From Roseovarius salinarum (lineage in GTDB: Bacteria > Pseudomonadota > Alphaproteobacteria > Rhodobacterales > Rhodobacteraceae): a stretch of DNA of 64,000 nucleotides. The position numbers and the translations under genes are program-made. The notes under the pieces are model-generated. The model was not told the origin of the DNA, did not search any database, and saw nothing but the letters and a program-made list of their open reading frames with translations. Below are positions 19,879 to 30,416 of the stretch, piece after piece. The number at the start of each line of letters is the position of its first letter. Position 1 is the first letter of the stretch. The stretch is taken from positions 62,001 to 126,000 of the forward strand of contig NZ_PHNT01000005.1 of NCBI RefSeq assembly GCF_002834145.1. Reading direction: 5' to 3'.

Positions 19879-20907
19879 ATGCGCAGCGATCTCGTGATCC
19901 AGATGGTCTCGGCCCACGCCGAGGGCGAGGTCGGCAACGTCGTCACAGGCGGCGTCGCGCCACCCCCGGGCGAGACGTTGTGGGACATGCGCGACTGGCT
20001 GCACGCCGACGGGCGCCTGCGCGATCTGCTTCTCAACGAACCGCGCGGCGGTGTGTTCACTCACGTCAACCTGCTGGTGCCCCCGCGCGAGCCGCGCGCC
20101 GCCGCCGGCTTCCTGACGATGGAGCCCGCACACACCCCGCCGATGTCCGGCTCCAACACCATCTGCGTGGCCACCGTCCTGCTGGAAACCGGCATGGTCG
20201 AGATGCACGAACCGCAAACCCGGTTCGTGCTCGAAGCCGCCGCCGGCCCCCTCGAGATCACCGCGCGCTGCCGGGCGGGCAAGGCCGAGGCCATCACCCT
20301 GACCAACGTGCCCGCCTTCGCCGATCGGCTCGACGCGCCGCTGGAAGTCGAGGGGCTGGGCACCGTGATGGTGGATACCGCCTACGGCGGCGACAGCTTC
20401 GTGCTGGTGCGTGCCGCCGACCTCGGCCTTTGCCTTGCACCCGACACTGCGCGGGACCTCGCCGGGCTGGGCGCACGCATGACCGCGGCGGCCAACGAAC
20501 AGCTGGGATTCGCCCACCCCGCCGCGGACTGGGGCCACATTTCCTTCTGCCAGTTCACCGCGGACACGACCCAAGAGAACGGCGCGCTCGCCGGTCTCTC
20601 CGCGGTCGTCATCGACCCGGGCAAGGTCGACCGTTCGCCCACCGGAACGGGCTGCTCGGCCCGCATGGCCACGCTGCACGCCCGCGGCCGCCTGCACGCC
20701 GGGCAGGCCTACACCGGCCGATCGATGCTGGGCGGGCGGTTCGACTGCCGGCTGCTGCGGGAAACGCGGGTCGCCGGTCGCCCGGCCATCGTGCCGCAGA
20801 TCACCGGCCGCGCCTGGATCACCGGCACCCACCAGATCCTGCGCGATCCCGACGATCCCTGGCCCGAGGGTTACCGCATGTCCGACACCTGGCCGACCGG
20901 CGGCTGA
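19879..20907 (+). CDS. Proline racemase family protein, probable trans-3-hydroxy-L-proline dehydratase
   Basis: A 342-residue member of the proline racemase superfamily, beginning [20 protein letters not shown]. In racemases and epimerases both catalytic positions are Cys. Here they are Ser90 (PPMSGSNTI) and Thr255 ([12 protein letters not shown]). Thr at the second position is the mark of trans-3-hydroxyproline dehydratases, and Ser at the first position occurs in some bacterial members, so dehydration to pyrroline-2-carboxylate is the best guess; racemisation is unlikely. It is divergent from pccB, sharing a 123-base regulatory region. The partner reductase is not visible nearby. Confidence 0.82.
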   Translation: MRSDLVIQMVSAHAEGEVGNVVTGGVAPPPGETLWDMRDWLHADGRLRDLLLNEPRGGVFTHVNLLVPPREPRAAAGFLTMEPAHTPPMSGSNTICVATVLLETGMVEMHEPQTRFVLEAAAGPLEITARCRAGKAEAITLTNVPAFADRLDAPLEVEGLGTVMVDTAYGGDSFVLVRAADLGLCLAPDTARDLAGLGARMTAAANEQLGFAHPAADWGHISFCQFTADTTQENGALAGLSAVVIDPGKVDRSPTGTGCSARMATLHARGRLHAGQAYTGRSMLGGRFDCRLLRETRVAGRPAIVPQITGRAWITGTHQILRDPDDPWPEGYRMSDTWPTGG

Positions 20908-20928
20908 CCGCGAAAAACCTCGCCCCGC

Positions 20929-20980
20929 CTCATCTTGCCCGAAATACTCCGGGGAGCGCGAGGGGCAGCACCCCTCGCCC
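20929..20980 (+). repeat. Dispersed intergenic hairpin repeat, copy 1
   Basis: The segment has the core GAAATACTCCGGGG (20941-20954) preceded by CATCTTGCCC, then the perfect hairpin GCGAGGGG-CAGCA-CCCCTCGC at 20958-20978. The same core with a different GC-rich hairpin is found near 55640 and 62785. This copy lies just downstream of the racemase-family gene. Confidence 0.75.
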
Positions 20981-21096
20981 CGCCCATGATGCGCGGCGAA
21001 GCCGCACCGCCCCGAAACCGCCCGCGGACAGCACCGGCACCGCGCCGCGGATTTGATCATATGGACAAACCGCCGGCGCGGGCGTAAGGGCGGGCC

Positions 21097-22314
21097 ATGC
21101 CCGACACGCCGCCGGTCCGCTTCCTGGACCGCTCCACGCCTCCGCATATCGCGACCCTGATCCTGCTTGCAGGCATCTCCGCGCTGGCCATGAACATCTT
21201 CTTGCCCAGCCTGCCGGGCATGACCGCCTACTTCGATACCGAGTACCGCCTGATGCAACTGTCGGTCGCGCTCTACCTCGGCGTGAACGCCGCGCTTCAG
21301 GTGGTCATGGGTCCGGTGTCCGACCGGCTGGGGCGTCGGCCGGTCATCATCGGCGGGCTCGCGTTCTTCCTGCTGGCCACGCTGGGCTGCATCCTCGCGC
21401 CCAACGTCTACGTCTTCCTGACCTTCCGCATGATGCAGGCGACGATCGTTGTGGCCATGGTGCTGTCGCGGGCGGTGGTGCGCGACATGGTCCCGCAGGA
21501 CGAGGCCGCCAGCATGATCGGCTATGTCACGATGGGCATGGCCGTGGTCCCGATGATCGGGCCTGCCTTCGGCGGCCTCCTCGACGAACTCTTCGGCTGG
21601 AAGGCCAGCTTCTGGGCGCTGATCGGCCTTGGGGCGCTGGTGCTCTGGCTCGCCTGGGCGGACATGGGCGAAACCGCGCCGCGGCGGCACGCCAGCATGC
21701 GCCAGCAGATCCGCGAATACCCCGAGTTGCTGACGGCACCGCGTTTCTGGGGCTATGCGCTGGCCACGGCCTTTTCCTCGGGGGCCTTCTTCGCCTACCT
21801 TGGCGGGGCGCCCTTCGTGGGCGACAAGGTCTTCGGCCTGCCCCCGGCGCAGCTGGGGCTGCTTTTCGGGGCCCCGGCGGTGGGGTATTTCCTGGGCAAC
21901 TTCGCCTCGGGGAGCTTTTCGGTGCGGATCGGCGTCAACCGCATGGTGCTGTGGGGAACGGTGTTCAACGCCGGCGGCATCGGCATCAACCTCGCGCTGT
22001 TTCACGCAGGTCACGGTGGCGCGCTCGGCTTTTTCGGGCTGATGACGCTGATGGGACTGGGCAACGGCATGATCATACCGAATGCCACGTCCGGCGCGCT
22101 GTCGGTGCGGCCGCACCTGGCCGGAACGGCCAGCGGGCTGGCCGGTGCGCTGATGATCGGCGGCGGCGGCGCACTCTCCGCACTGGCCGGCGCCCTCCTC
22201 GTGCCCGGTCGGGGCGCCTTCCCCCTGTTGTGGATCATGTTCGCCACCGCGATGGCCGGGCTGGTCGCGATCCTGCTCGTCATGCGCCGGGAGCGGCGGC
22301 TCGCCCACCACTGA
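21097..22314 (+). CDS. Bcr/CflA-type multidrug efflux MFS transporter
   Basis: A 405-residue, 12-segment major facilitator protein. It has the loop 2-3 motif GPVSDRLGRRPVIIGGLAFF and the start ISALAMNIFLPSLPGMTAYF with YRLMQLSVALYLGVNAALQ, characteristic of the DHA1 Bcr/CflA drug-efflux group. The substrate is unknown. It lies between the racemase-family gene and pccR on the same strand, with 188 and 115 base gaps, so it may have its own promoter. Similar MFS genes next to pccR occur in relatives as far as I know. Confidence 0.88.
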   Translation: MPDTPPVRFLDRSTPPHIATLILLAGISALAMNIFLPSLPGMTAYFDTEYRLMQLSVALYLGVNAALQVVMGPVSDRLGRRPVIIGGLAFFLLATLGCILAPNVYVFLTFRMMQATIVVAMVLSRAVVRDMVPQDEAASMIGYVTMGMAVVPMIGPAFGGLLDELFGWKASFWALIGLGALVLWLAWADMGETAPRRHASMRQQIREYPELLTAPRFWGYALATAFSSGAFFAYLGGAPFVGDKVFGLPPAQLGLLFGAPAVGYFLGNFASGSFSVRIGVNRMVLWGTVFNAGGIGINLALFHAGHGGALGFFGLMTLMGLGNGMIIPNATSGALSVRPHLAGTASGLAGALMIGGGGALSALAGALLVPGRGAFPLLWIMFATAMAGLVAILLVMRRERRLAHH

Positions 22315-22377
22315 CCGGCGCACCGTGCACTGCAACAGGCAGGCAACGACCCCGCGGCAAGCCTTGCGCCCGAATGG

Positions 22378-22385
22378 TTTGCAAA
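22378..22385. promoter_or_regulatory. TTTGCAAA element upstream of pccR
   Basis: A perfect TTTGCAAA 45 bases before the pccR start codon. Two weaker GCAAA elements follow at 22402-22406 and 22410-22414. The first lies two helical turns (21 bases) downstream of the GCAAA of the main site, suggesting autoregulation by PccR. Confidence 0.5.
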
Positions 22386-22429
22386 GGTAGGAGGGTCGCC
22401 AGCAAACTCGCAAATCACGGGAGATTCGC

Positions 22430-23833
22430 TTGCCCGCCCAGAAGCTCTATGCCGGCGCCAAGCTGCGCGAGACGCGCCGCCGCCTCGGGCTGACCCAGAA
22501 GGCCTTTGCCGCCAAGCTCGGCGTCTCGTTGCCCTATCTCAACCAGATGGAGAACAACAACCGGCCTGTCAGCACGACCGTCGTGCTGGCGCTGGCGCAG
22601 GAGTTCGGTTTCGACGTGACCGAGTTGTCGACCGGCGATGCCGAGCGCATGGTCAGCGACATGCGCGAAGCGGTGGCGGACCCGGTTTTCGCCGAGGACC
22701 GTCCGCCGCTGACCGATCTGCGCCTCGTGGCCTCGAACGCGCCTGCGATGGCACGCGCCTTCCTGCAGCTGCACCGCGCCTACCGTCAGACGCATGAACG
22801 CCTGGCCTCGCTCGACGAGGCCCTGGGGCGCGAGGACGCGCGCACCCAGCCAAGCCCCTGGGACGAGGTCCGCGACTTCTTCCACTATTGCGACAACTAC
22901 ATCGACGCGGTCGACCACGCGGCCGAACGCTTCGCGGCTGAAGCGCGCACCGCCGGGCGGCTGGTTCCTGATTACGCGCAGGACAGGCTGGCCGCGCTGG
23001 GAATCACCGTGGCGCTGTCCGACAGCGGCCGTCTGCGCGAATTCGATCGCGATGGCGGAACCCTGAACCTGTCAGCCCGCGCGGCGCCCGAGACCCGCAG
23101 TTTCCAGACCCTTCTGCAACTGGCGCTGTTGTCGCAGGACGCGTTGCTCGAGGCGACGCTAGATTTCGCCGGCTTCCGGACCGAGGCCGCCCGCGCCATC
23201 GCCAAGATCGGGCTGGCCAACTATTTCGCGGGCGCCGCCCTGATGCCCTATGGTCTGTTCCTGGACGCCGCGCGGGAGACGCGGCACGACCTGGAGATAC
23301 TCGCCACGCGCTTCGGCGCCTCCATCGAGCAGGTGGCGCACCGTCTGTCCACGATGCAGCGGCCCGGCGCAAAGGGGATTCCGTTCTTCTTCGTCCGGGT
23401 CGACCAGGCCGGAACGATCACCAAGCGACACTCGGCCACCCGGCTCCAGTTCGCCCGCTTCGGCGGCGCCTGCCCCTTGTGGAACGTGCACCGCGCCTTC
23501 GAGACGCCGGGGCGCTTCCTGCGCCAGTTGGCGGAAACGCCGGACGGTGTGCGCTACATCAGCCTGGCGCGGGACGTGTCGAAACCCGGTGGCGCGTTCG
23601 GCGCGCCGGTGCGCCGCTTCGCCATCGCGCTGGGCTGCGAGGTGAAGCACGCCGACGCGCTGGTCTACGCGGACGATCTCGATGTCACCATCGCCCGCGC
23701 GTTCGAACCCATCGGCATTTCCTGTCGGATCTGCGAGCGTACCGAGTGCCCCCAGCGCTCGGTACCCCCCTTGGAACAGCCGCTGCGCGTGCCCCCCGAC
23801 GAACGCGACGTACTGCCCTACAAGGTGGGCTGA
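22430..23833 (+). CDS. pccR: PccR-type short-chain acyl-CoA responsive regulator
   Basis: A 467-residue ScfR/PccR-family regulator. An N-terminal XRE helix-turn-helix (residues about 10-65; RETRRRLGLTQKAFAAKLGV) is followed by a large domain with an IrrE-like segment (AIAKIGLANYFAGAALMPYG) and a C-terminal Cys-rich motif (GISCRICERTECPQRSVPP). PccR in Rhodobacter sphaeroides activates pccB when propionyl-CoA is made. The start is TTG 22430, supported by GGGAG six bases upstream; no ATG gives the intact HTH. Its own upstream region has a TTTGCAAA element. Confidence 0.92.
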   Translation: MPAQKLYAGAKLRETRRRLGLTQKAFAAKLGVSLPYLNQMENNNRPVSTTVVLALAQEFGFDVTELSTGDAERMVSDMREAVADPVFAEDRPPLTDLRLVASNAPAMARAFLQLHRAYRQTHERLASLDEALGREDARTQPSPWDEVRDFFHYCDNYIDAVDHAAERFAAEARTAGRLVPDYAQDRLAALGITVALSDSGRLREFDRDGGTLNLSARAAPETRSFQTLLQLALLSQDALLEATLDFAGFRTEAARAIAKIGLANYFAGAALMPYGLFLDAARETRHDLEILATRFGASIEQVAHRLSTMQRPGAKGIPFFFVRVDQAGTITKRHSATRLQFARFGGACPLWNVHRAFETPGRFLRQLAETPDGVRYISLARDVSKPGGAFGAPVRRFAIALGCEVKHADALVYADDLDVTIARAFEPIGISCRICERTECPQRSVPPLEQPLRVPPDERDVLPYKVG

Positions 23834-24464
23834 GCGGCCACAACACCGCGTGGCGCAACGGGCGGGTGCTGCGGCCCAGCCGCCGCGCCGCCCGGGGCAG
23901 CCAGTCGCCCAGCCGCTCCGGCGCCGCGACGGCATGCAACGCCTCAACGCTCATGTCGATGTCCAGCGTCATGCTGAGCGCACCGGCCAGGAGCATGTCA
24001 CCGGAGGCCGCGAGGAAGACGCCGGTCACCGGATACGGGATCAGCCAGCCGGGCCAGCCCCGCCCTGCGCGCAACCGCCGGGCCAGATAGGTCAGCGCAC
24101 CCGTGGCCAGCGGCGCGGTCACGATGATCGCAAGGACCGTGACCGTGGTCCGGAACTCGTCGACGCCCGGCGGCTCACGGCCAGCGATCAACGCCCCGAC
24201 AGCACCGGCCAGCAGGATCGTTGTCACGTTCTGCGGCTGCAAGACCGCGACAGGAAAACAGCGCCGCCCCTGCCAGCCCCATCATGATCGTGCACGGCAG
24301 GGCCAACCCGATGCCGGGTCCGAGATACGGGGCCAGAGCCCCCCTTGGACGATCGCCGCGCAGGAAATCGCGAAGGCGGCGGCGGTGGCGCCGATGCCAA
24401 TGAAGGCAACCACACTGCGCAGAACCGCGCCGGTCAAATGGTCCTGCACCGCAGGTGCTGGCAT
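23685..24464 (-). pseudogene. Frameshifted multi-span membrane protein gene
   Basis: Three minus-strand frames join into one plausible membrane protein. Frame one starts at 24464 (MPAPAVQDHLTGAVLRSVVA) with a first span GIGATAAAFAISCAAIV. At the C6 run 24339-24344 the sense moves to a second frame (APYLGPGIGLALPCTIMMGL). At the A4 run 24255-24258 it moves to a third (VLQPQNVTTILLAGAVGALI, then TTVTVLAIIVTAPLATGALT, then VTGVFLAASGDMLLAGALSM). Third codon positions are strongly G/C in the sense frame throughout. The last frame runs 149 bases into the 3' end of pccR, so the original stop may also be lost. Two homopolymer indels suggest decay or sequencing error. No family is recognised. Confidence 0.55.
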
Positions 24465-24580
24465 GCGCCTGCGCCCCCCAGCCCGCTGCAGCCACATCGT
24501 TTCTGTCGAGGTCTGGCAGCAGTTCCCGGCGCTTGCCCATCACGCGACGGGCCCGGGATGCAAACCCGGCCGGGGGGCGG

Positions 24581-24817
24581 TCAGGCGGACAGTATGCGGT
24601 AGAGCTCGTCCTTCAGGGCGCCGCGCTTCTTGCGCATCTCCACCTCGGCAAGTTCCTCGACCGGCTCGACGTTGGTTTCGGCCCGGTGCACCGCGCGGTT
24701 GAGTTCGTGGTATTCCTCGTAAAGCCTTGAGAAATGTGCGTCCTTCTGCTTGAGCTCGGCGATCTTGTGGGCGTGTTCCGGGAATTCCTCGTGCAGCTCG
24801 TGGGGCGTGTTCGACAT
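24581..24817 (-). CDS. DUF465 (YdcH-like) protein
   Basis: A 78-residue, highly charged helical protein: HELHEEFPEHAHKIAELKQK, DAHFSRLYEEYHELNRAVHR, MRKKRGALKDELYRIL. This is the DUF465 pattern of a short antiparallel coiled coil. ATG 24817 has AAGGAGA at good spacing; the open frame further upstream is not conserved. Role unknown. Confidence 0.88.
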   Translation of the reverse strand: MSNTPHELHEEFPEHAHKIAELKQKDAHFSRLYEEYHELNRAVHRAETNVEPVEELAEVEMRKKRGALKDELYRILSA

Positions 24818-24906
24818 CGCGCGGCTCTCCTTCTCATGTGTGCCGCACCACGCTATCCGGCACGGCGCCCCCCGCGCTTTGACCAAGGTCAACACCGACC
24901 CGCCGG

Positions 24907-25566
24907 TCACCGACGCGCCTTGCGCCAGCCGGCCCGGCGCGCCTGCGCCTCCGAGCAGAACCAGCGTTCGCCGTCCGCCCGCCGCACCACCGTGCGTGCA
25001 TAGTGCTGCTGGCCGGGGACGTGAAAGATTCGCGTGCCGTCGGCCGAGATGTTGCCCTTGATCCGGCAATCGCCCGGCGGGTCGTTGCCTTGCGGTCGCT
25101 GGTCCGCGCGATAGGCGGCGGGCGATTGCATGGACAGCGCGTGCAGGCCCCGGCCCGTCACGGCCGCCTGTTTCTCGGCCAGGTCATAGGCCATCGAGTA
25201 TCGCCGGTAGGCGAAGGCCAGCCCTTCGGTCACCAGCCAGCGGGCGATATCGGTTCCGTCGACGGTGCAGGAGGCGATGGTGCGGCCGTAGCGATCCTGC
25301 CCACGCGCCCGGCACCGCGCGGCGCGTCCGCCGAACCGCGCGCGCAGTTCGTCCGTCACCCAGGCGCCGCAGTCGAAGCGCGCGCCGCTGGCGGGTCGAC
25401 GGCAGGGCTGTCCCGCCTCGGGGGCGTCTATGCCGTGCAGGCGCACCGTGGTGCCCGCGACGCGCAGCGTGTCACCATCGACGACCTCGATCCGCCCGCG
25501 CGGATCGGCCGACGCGGCAACGGACACCGCGAGGAACAGAACGAGCAGCGAACAAACCCTTAACAT
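24907..25566 (-). CDS. Secreted thermonuclease-family protein
   Basis: 219 residues with a signal peptide (MLRVCSLLVLFLAVSVAASA) and a staphylococcal-nuclease-like domain: RIEVVDGDTLRVAGTTVRLH, GIDAPEAGQPCRRP, GQDRYGRTIASC and EGLAFAYRRYSMAYDLAEKQ. The Asp/Arg/Glu set of the active site appears present. The C-terminal 50 residues (CRIKGNISADGTRIFHVPGQ, then ERWFCSEAQARRAGWRKA) form an appended small Cys-containing domain often seen on these proteins. Calcium-dependent DNA/RNA cleavage in the periplasm or outside the cell is inferred. Confidence 0.88.
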   Translation of the reverse strand: MLRVCSLLVLFLAVSVAASADPRGRIEVVDGDTLRVAGTTVRLHGIDAPEAGQPCRRPASGARFDCGAWVTDELRARFGGRAARCRARGQDRYGRTIASCTVDGTDIARWLVTEGLAFAYRRYSMAYDLAEKQAAVTGRGLHALSMQSPAAYRADQRPQGNDPPGDCRIKGNISADGTRIFHVPGQQHYARTVVRRADGERWFCSEAQARRAGWRKARR

Positions 25567-25620
25567 AAGGTTAAATTCGCCGCGCGCAGGGCGCCGGTCA
25601 ACCGGTGCCGAACGGCAGGG

Positions 25621-27279
25621 TCAACGCTGCGCCGTGCGCCAGGCGGGATGGATCCACGGTGTCGCGTTTTCCGGCGGCAGCGGCGGGCGGCCGAGGATAT
25701 GATCGGCCGCCTTCTCGCCGACCATGATCGATGGCGCGTTGAGATTGCCGTTGGTGATCCGCGGAAAGATGCTCGAATCGGCGACGCGCAGCCCCTCCAC
25801 GCCGATCACGCGGGCCTGCGGGTCCACCACGGCCCGCGCGTCGTCGGCGCGGCCCATCCGGCAGGTGCCGCAGGGGTGGTAGGCGCTTTCGACATGCTCG
25901 CGTATCACCGCGTCGAGGTCCGCGTCACTCTGCACCCCCGGCCCCGGCACGATCTCGTGCTTGACGAAAGGCGCGAAGGCCTCTTGCGCGAAAACCTCGC
26001 GCGTCAGCCGGATCGCGGCGCGGAAATCCCGCCAGTCGCTTTCGACGCTCATGTAGTTGAACCGGATCGAGGGGGGCGCCTTCGGGTCCGCACCCTTCAG
26101 CCGGACATGTCCCCGCGATTCGCTGCGCATCGGCCCCACGTGTGCCTGGAAGCCGTGCCCCTCGGCCGAGGCCTTGCCGTCGTAGCGCACGGCGATCGGC
26201 AGGAAATGGAACTGAAGGTCCGGGTATTCCACACCGGCGGCCGAACGGATGAAGCCGCAGCTTTCGAACTGGTTGGACGCACCCGGGCCGGTCCGGGTGA
26301 ACAGCCAGCGCGCGCCCACCAGCGCCTTGCCGAAAAGGTTCCAGTACTTGTAGAGGCTGACCGGCTGGCTGGCGGCCATCTGAACGTAAAGCTCCAGATG
26401 GTCCTGAAGGTTCTCGCCCACGCCGGGACGGTCGGCCACGACCTCGATGCCGTGCTCGGCAAGATGCGCCGCCGGCCCGATCCCCGACAGCATCAGCAGC
26501 TTGGGTGAATTGATCGCCGAGGCCGCGACGATCACCTCGGCGCGGGCGTGCACGACCTCCGTGCGCCCGCCGCGCGCGATCTCGACCCCGGTCGCGCGCC
26601 CGTCCTCGATCACCACGCGGCGCACGAACCCACGCACGAGGTCGCAGTTCTCGCGTTTGAGCGCGGGCTTGAGATAGGCGTCCGCCGCGGACCAGCGCTT
26701 GCCCCGCCACACGGTCATCTCGAACGGGCCGAAACCTTCCTGTTTCTCGCCGTTGTAATCCTCGGTGTGCTCATAGCCCGCCTGGACCCCGGCCTCGACG
26801 AAGGCGCGCACCAGCGGGTTGTCGCGCCGCCCGCGGGTGACGTGCACGGGCCCGCCGGTGCCGCGCCACGCCGGGTCCCCGCCGTGCCCGCCGTCGTGCC
26901 AGCACTCCATGCGCTTGAAATACGGCAGCACGTCGGCAAAACCCCAGCCTTCGGCCCCCGTTTCGCGCCAGTGATCGAAGTCGCGGGCGTGGCCGCGGAC
27001 GTAGACCATGCCGTTGATCGACGACGAGCCGCCGATCACCTTGCCACGCGGGCAGGCCAGCTTCCGCCCCCCCAGGTGCGGCTCGGGTTCGGTCTCGTAG
27101 CCCCAGTCGTACCGGGCCATGTTCATGGGGTAGCTCAGCGCGCCGGGCATCTGGATGAAGGGGCCCGCATCGGTGCCGCCGTGCTCGACCACAAGGACCG
27201 AGCGGCCAGCCTCGCTGAGCCGGTAGGCCATGGCGCAGCCCGCGCTGCCCGCGCCCACGATCACGTAATCGGCTTCCAT
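25621..27279 (-). CDS. betA: Choline dehydrogenase
   Basis: A 552-residue GMC-family flavoprotein oxidising choline to betaine aldehyde. The FAD-binding start is [40 protein letters not shown] is the GMC signature. The catalytic His region is [15 protein letters not shown] and the C-terminal signature [23 protein letters not shown] 27279 has AGGTGGA upstream. It is the last gene of the betI-betC-betB-betA run, 121 bases after betB. Confidence 0.96.
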   Translation of the reverse strand: MEADYVIVGAGSAGCAMAYRLSEAGRSVLVVEHGGTDAGPFIQMPGALSYPMNMARYDWGYETEPEPHLGGRKLACPRGKVIGGSSSINGMVYVRGHARDFDHWRETGAEGWGFADVLPYFKRMECWHDGGHGGDPAWRGTGGPVHVTRGRRDNPLVRAFVEAGVQAGYEHTEDYNGEKQEGFGPFEMTVWRGKRWSAADAYLKPALKRENCDLVRGFVRRVVIEDGRATGVEIARGGRTEVVHARAEVIVAASAINSPKLLMLSGIGPAAHLAEHGIEVVADRPGVGENLQDHLELYVQMAASQPVSLYKYWNLFGKALVGARWLFTRTGPGASNQFESCGFIRSAAGVEYPDLQFHFLPIAVRYDGKASAEGHGFQAHVGPMRSESRGHVRLKGADPKAPPSIRFNYMSVESDWRDFRAAIRLTREVFAQEAFAPFVKHEIVPGPGVQSDADLDAVIREHVESAYHPCGTCRMGRADDARAVVDPQARVIGVEGLRVADSSIFPRITNGNLNAPSIMVGEKAADHILGRPPLPPENATPWIHPAWRTAQR

Positions 27280-27400
27280 TCCACCTCTCCCGGTTCGTCC
27301 CTTGCGGGATCGGGATTTCACTTCGGTCCCGGCACCGCCGTCGCCCTGGCGCGGCGGGGCGGGTGGGCGGGCGTCGCGCCGGGGCGACGGCCCTGCCGGT

Positions 27401-28861
27401 TCAATACGGCGCCTCCGTCGCGCCCATGCGCACATAGACCGACTTGAGCTGGCTGTAGTGTTCGATCGCCGCGTGGCCGTTCTCGCGCCCCACGCCCGAG
27501 TGCTTGGTCCCGCCGAAGGGCACCTCGACCGGCGCGTCGTTGTAGGAATTGAGATAGCACGCGCCCGCCTGCAGCCGGCCCAGCACGCGATGCCCGCGCT
27601 GCAGGTCACGGGTATAGACGCCGGCGGACAGGCCGTAGTCCGTTGCGTTGGCGCGCGCGATCACCTCGTCCTCGTCGTCAAAATCCAGCACGCTCATGAC
27701 CGGCCCGAAGATCTCCTCGCGCGCGATGGTCATGTCGTCGGTGACGTCGGCGAAGACCGTGGGTGCGATCCACGAGCCCGGCCGGTCCAGCCGGTCGCCC
27801 CCGCGGACCAGCCGCGCGCCTTCCTCGCGGCCCTTCGCGACGTAGCCCAGCACGATCTGCAACTGTGTCTCGCTGACCACGGGACCGAAATGCGTGGCCT
27901 CGTCCAGCGGATCGCCGATCACCGCGTTCTCCAGCCGCTCGGTCAACCGCGCGAGGAAGGCCTCCTTGATCCCGGCCTGCACGAAGACGCGGGTGCCGTT
28001 GGAACAGATCTGCCCGCTGGAATAGAAATTGCCGAGGATCGCGCCCGAGATGGCGTCCTCCAGATCGGAGTCGTCGAAAACGATGAGGGGCGACTTGCCG
28101 CCCAGTTCCATGGTGACGTGCTTCATTCCCCCGGCGGCAGCGGCGTAGACCGCGCGGCCCGTGGGCACGGAGCCCGTCAGCGACACCTTGGCGACCCGCG
28201 GATCCGTCGTCAGCGGGCCGCCCACGTCGCCCGTGCCCTGCACCACGTTGAACAGCCCCGGCGGCGCGCCCGCCTCGACGAGTATCTCGGCGACCTTCAG
28301 CGCGCACAGCGGCGTCACCTCGGAGGGCTTGAACACCATCGCGTTGCCGCAGGCCAGTGCCGGCGCCGCCTTCCAGCAGGCGATCTGCGTGGGGTAGTTC
28401 CACGCCCCCAGCCCGGCGCAGACGCCCAGCGGCTCGCGCACGGTATAGGCCCAGTCGCCGCCCGACAGCGGGATATGCTCGCCTGTCAACCCGGCGGCGA
28501 TGGAGCCGAAGTATTCCAGCGCGTCGGCGCCGCTGGTCGCGTCGGCCACCAGCGTTTCCGACAGCGGCTTGCCGGTGTCGCGCGTCTCGAGCTCGCTGAG
28601 CGCGCGGTTTCGGTCGCGCATGATGTCGGCGGCCCGCCGCAGCACGCGGCCCCGCTCCATCCCCGAGCGCACGGCCCACTCCGCCTGTGCGGCGCGCGCG
28701 CCGTCGATCGCCTGGTCGAGGACATCGCGCGTCGCCTCGTGCAGCCTCGCGATGCCCTCGCCGGTCGCGGGATAGATCACCTCCATCGCCGCACCGGCGC
28801 TGTCCTCGAGATAGGCGCCGTTCACGAAGTGGCTGGCCGCGGGCTGGGTCGAACGGGTCAT
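27401..28861 (-). CDS. betB: Betaine-aldehyde dehydrogenase
   Basis: A 486-residue aldehyde dehydrogenase oxidising betaine aldehyde to glycine betaine with NAD(P). It shows the family blocks [20 protein letters not shown], the general-base Glu in [16 protein letters not shown], the catalytic Cys in [15 protein letters not shown] and [16 protein letters not shown]. Identity as betaine-aldehyde dehydrogenase rests on length, sequence style and its place between betC and betA. It starts 34 bases after betC. Confidence 0.96.
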   Translation of the reverse strand: MTRSTQPAASHFVNGAYLEDSAGAAMEVIYPATGEGIARLHEATRDVLDQAIDGARAAQAEWAVRSGMERGRVLRRAADIMRDRNRALSELETRDTGKPLSETLVADATSGADALEYFGSIAAGLTGEHIPLSGGDWAYTVREPLGVCAGLGAWNYPTQIACWKAAPALACGNAMVFKPSEVTPLCALKVAEILVEAGAPPGLFNVVQGTGDVGGPLTTDPRVAKVSLTGSVPTGRAVYAAAAGGMKHVTMELGGKSPLIVFDDSDLEDAISGAILGNFYSSGQICSNGTRVFVQAGIKEAFLARLTERLENAVIGDPLDEATHFGPVVSETQLQIVLGYVAKGREEGARLVRGGDRLDRPGSWIAPTVFADVTDDMTIAREEIFGPVMSVLDFDDEDEVIARANATDYGLSAGVYTRDLQRGHRVLGRLQAGACYLNSYNDAPVEVPFGGTKHSGVGRENGHAAIEHYSQLKSVYVRMGATEAPY

Positions 28862-28895
28862 GGTGCCTCCGGGGGGTGCGCGTGCGTGGCGCGGC

Positions 28896-30416
28896 TCATT
28901 CGCCGCGGGGGAAACGCTGGTTCTCTTCCACGACGTTGAGGTCCATGTGGTTGCGCATGTAGCGGTCGCTGGCATCGCGCAGCGGCTGGTAATCCCACGG
29001 GTAGTACCCGCCCTGCCGCAGCGCCTCGTAGACGACCCAGCGCTTCGCCTGGCTTTCGCGCACCTGCGCGTCGAAGGCGTCGAGATCCCAGCGCGCATCG
29101 GCCATGGCGCTGAAGTGTTCCAGCGTTTCGGCACGGGCCGGGTCGTCGGCGAGGTTCGTCAATTCGTGGGGATCGGCGTCGAGGTCGAACAACTGGTCCG
29201 GGTCAAGCGCGCAGCGGGTGAACTTCCACTTGCCCTCGCGCAACGCGACAAGTGGCGCGTAGGAGGCCTCGGCGGCGTATTCCATGGCCACCGGGGCGTC
29301 GCGCGGCGTGCCCTGCGCCTGCGGGACCAGGCTGTGCCCCTCGGTCCACGGCTTGACCTCGTCCATGCTGACCCCGGCGAGGTCGCACAGCGTCGGGCAG
29401 ACGTCGATGGTGCTGACCGGGTCTGACACGCGGCCCGGTTCCATGCCCGGAACGTGGAGCATCAGCGGCACGCGCGCCGAGCCCTCGTAGAAGGACATCT
29501 TGAACCACAACCCCCGCTCGCCCAGCATGTCGCCGTGGTCCGACACGAACAGGATGATGGTGTGATCGTCCTGCCGCGTGCCCTCGAGCGCCGTCATGAC
29601 CTCTCCGATCCTGTCGTCGAGGTACGAGACGTTGGCGAAATATGCCCGGCGCGAGCGGCGGACGTCCTCATCGCGAATCTCGAAGGACCGCCAGTCGTTG
29701 GCGTCGAATATGCGTTGCGAATGCGGATCATGGTCGCCGTAGGCCATCGCCGGCACCTGCGGCTCGAGGTGCGCGCAATCCTCGTAGAGATCCCAGTATT
29801 TCTTCCGCGCCACGTAGGGGTCGTGCGGATGGGTGAAGCTGACCGTCAGGCACCACGGGCGGCCGTCGTGCCCGCGTGCAAGGTCATAGACCTTCTGCGT
29901 GGCGTGGAAGGCGACCTCGTCGTCGTATTCCATCTGGTTGGAAATCTCGGCAACGCCGGCCCCGGTGACTGACCCGAGGTTGTGATACCACCAGTCGATC
30001 CGCTCGCCCGGTTTGCGGTAATCCGGTGTCCAGCCGAAATCGGCCGGGTAGATGTCGGTGGTCAACCGTTCCTCGAACCCGTGCAACTGGTCGGGCCCGA
30101 CGAAATGCATCTTGCCCGACAGGCAGGTCTGGTAACCCGCCCGCCGCAGGTGGTGGGCATAGGTGGGGATGTCGGCGGCGAACTCGGCGGCGTTGTCGTA
30201 GACGCGCGAGCGCGACGGCAAAAGCCCGGACATGTAGCTCGCCCGCCCCGGCGCGCACAGCGGGCTGGCCGTATAGGCGTTGGCGAACCGCGTGGAGCGC
30301 TCCGCCAGCTTCTTCAGGTTCGGCGTGTGCAGCCAGTCGGCCGGGCCGTCAGGGAACAGCGTGCCGTTGAGCTGGTCGACCATGAAGATCAGGATGTTGG
30401 GCTTGCGCGAGGTCAT
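28896..30416 (-). CDS. betC: Choline-sulfatase
   Basis: A 506-residue type I sulfatase hydrolysing choline-O-sulfate to choline and sulfate. The formylglycine site is Cys54 in [14 protein letters not shown] (C-x-P-x-R). Metal ligands are in [17 protein letters not shown] and [20 protein letters not shown]. The C-terminal region with [20 protein letters not shown] is the choline-sulfatase-type extension. No signal peptide, so it works in the cytoplasm. ATG 30416 overlaps the betI stop by four bases (ATGA), so the two are coupled. A formylglycine-generating enzyme is not in the window. Confidence 0.95.
   Translation of the reverse strand: MTSRKPNILIFMVDQLNGTLFPDGPADWLHTPNLKKLAERSTRFANAYTASPLCAPGRASYMSGLLPSRSRVYDNAAEFAADIPTYAHHLRRAGYQTCLSGKMHFVGPDQLHGFEERLTTDIYPADFGWTPDYRKPGERIDWWYHNLGSVTGAGVAEISNQMEYDDEVAFHATQKVYDLARGHDGRPWCLTVSFTHPHDPYVARKKYWDLYEDCAHLEPQVPAMAYGDHDPHSQRIFDANDWRSFEIRDEDVRRSRRAYFANVSYLDDRIGEVMTALEGTRQDDHTIILFVSDHGDMLGERGLWFKMSFYEGSARVPLMLHVPGMEPGRVSDPVSTIDVCPTLCDLAGVSMDEVKPWTEGHSLVPQAQGTPRDAPVAMEYAAEASYAPLVALREGKWKFTRCALDPDQLFDLDADPHELTNLADDPARAETLEHFSAMADARWDLDAFDAQVRESQAKRWVVYEALRQGGYYPWDYQPLRDASDRYMRNHMDLNVVEENQRFPRGE

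Noticed and set aside
19846-22413. 855-residue minus-strand frame
   Set aside because: Shadow of the racemase-family and MFS genes; composition is Arg/His/Gly-rich without any domain.
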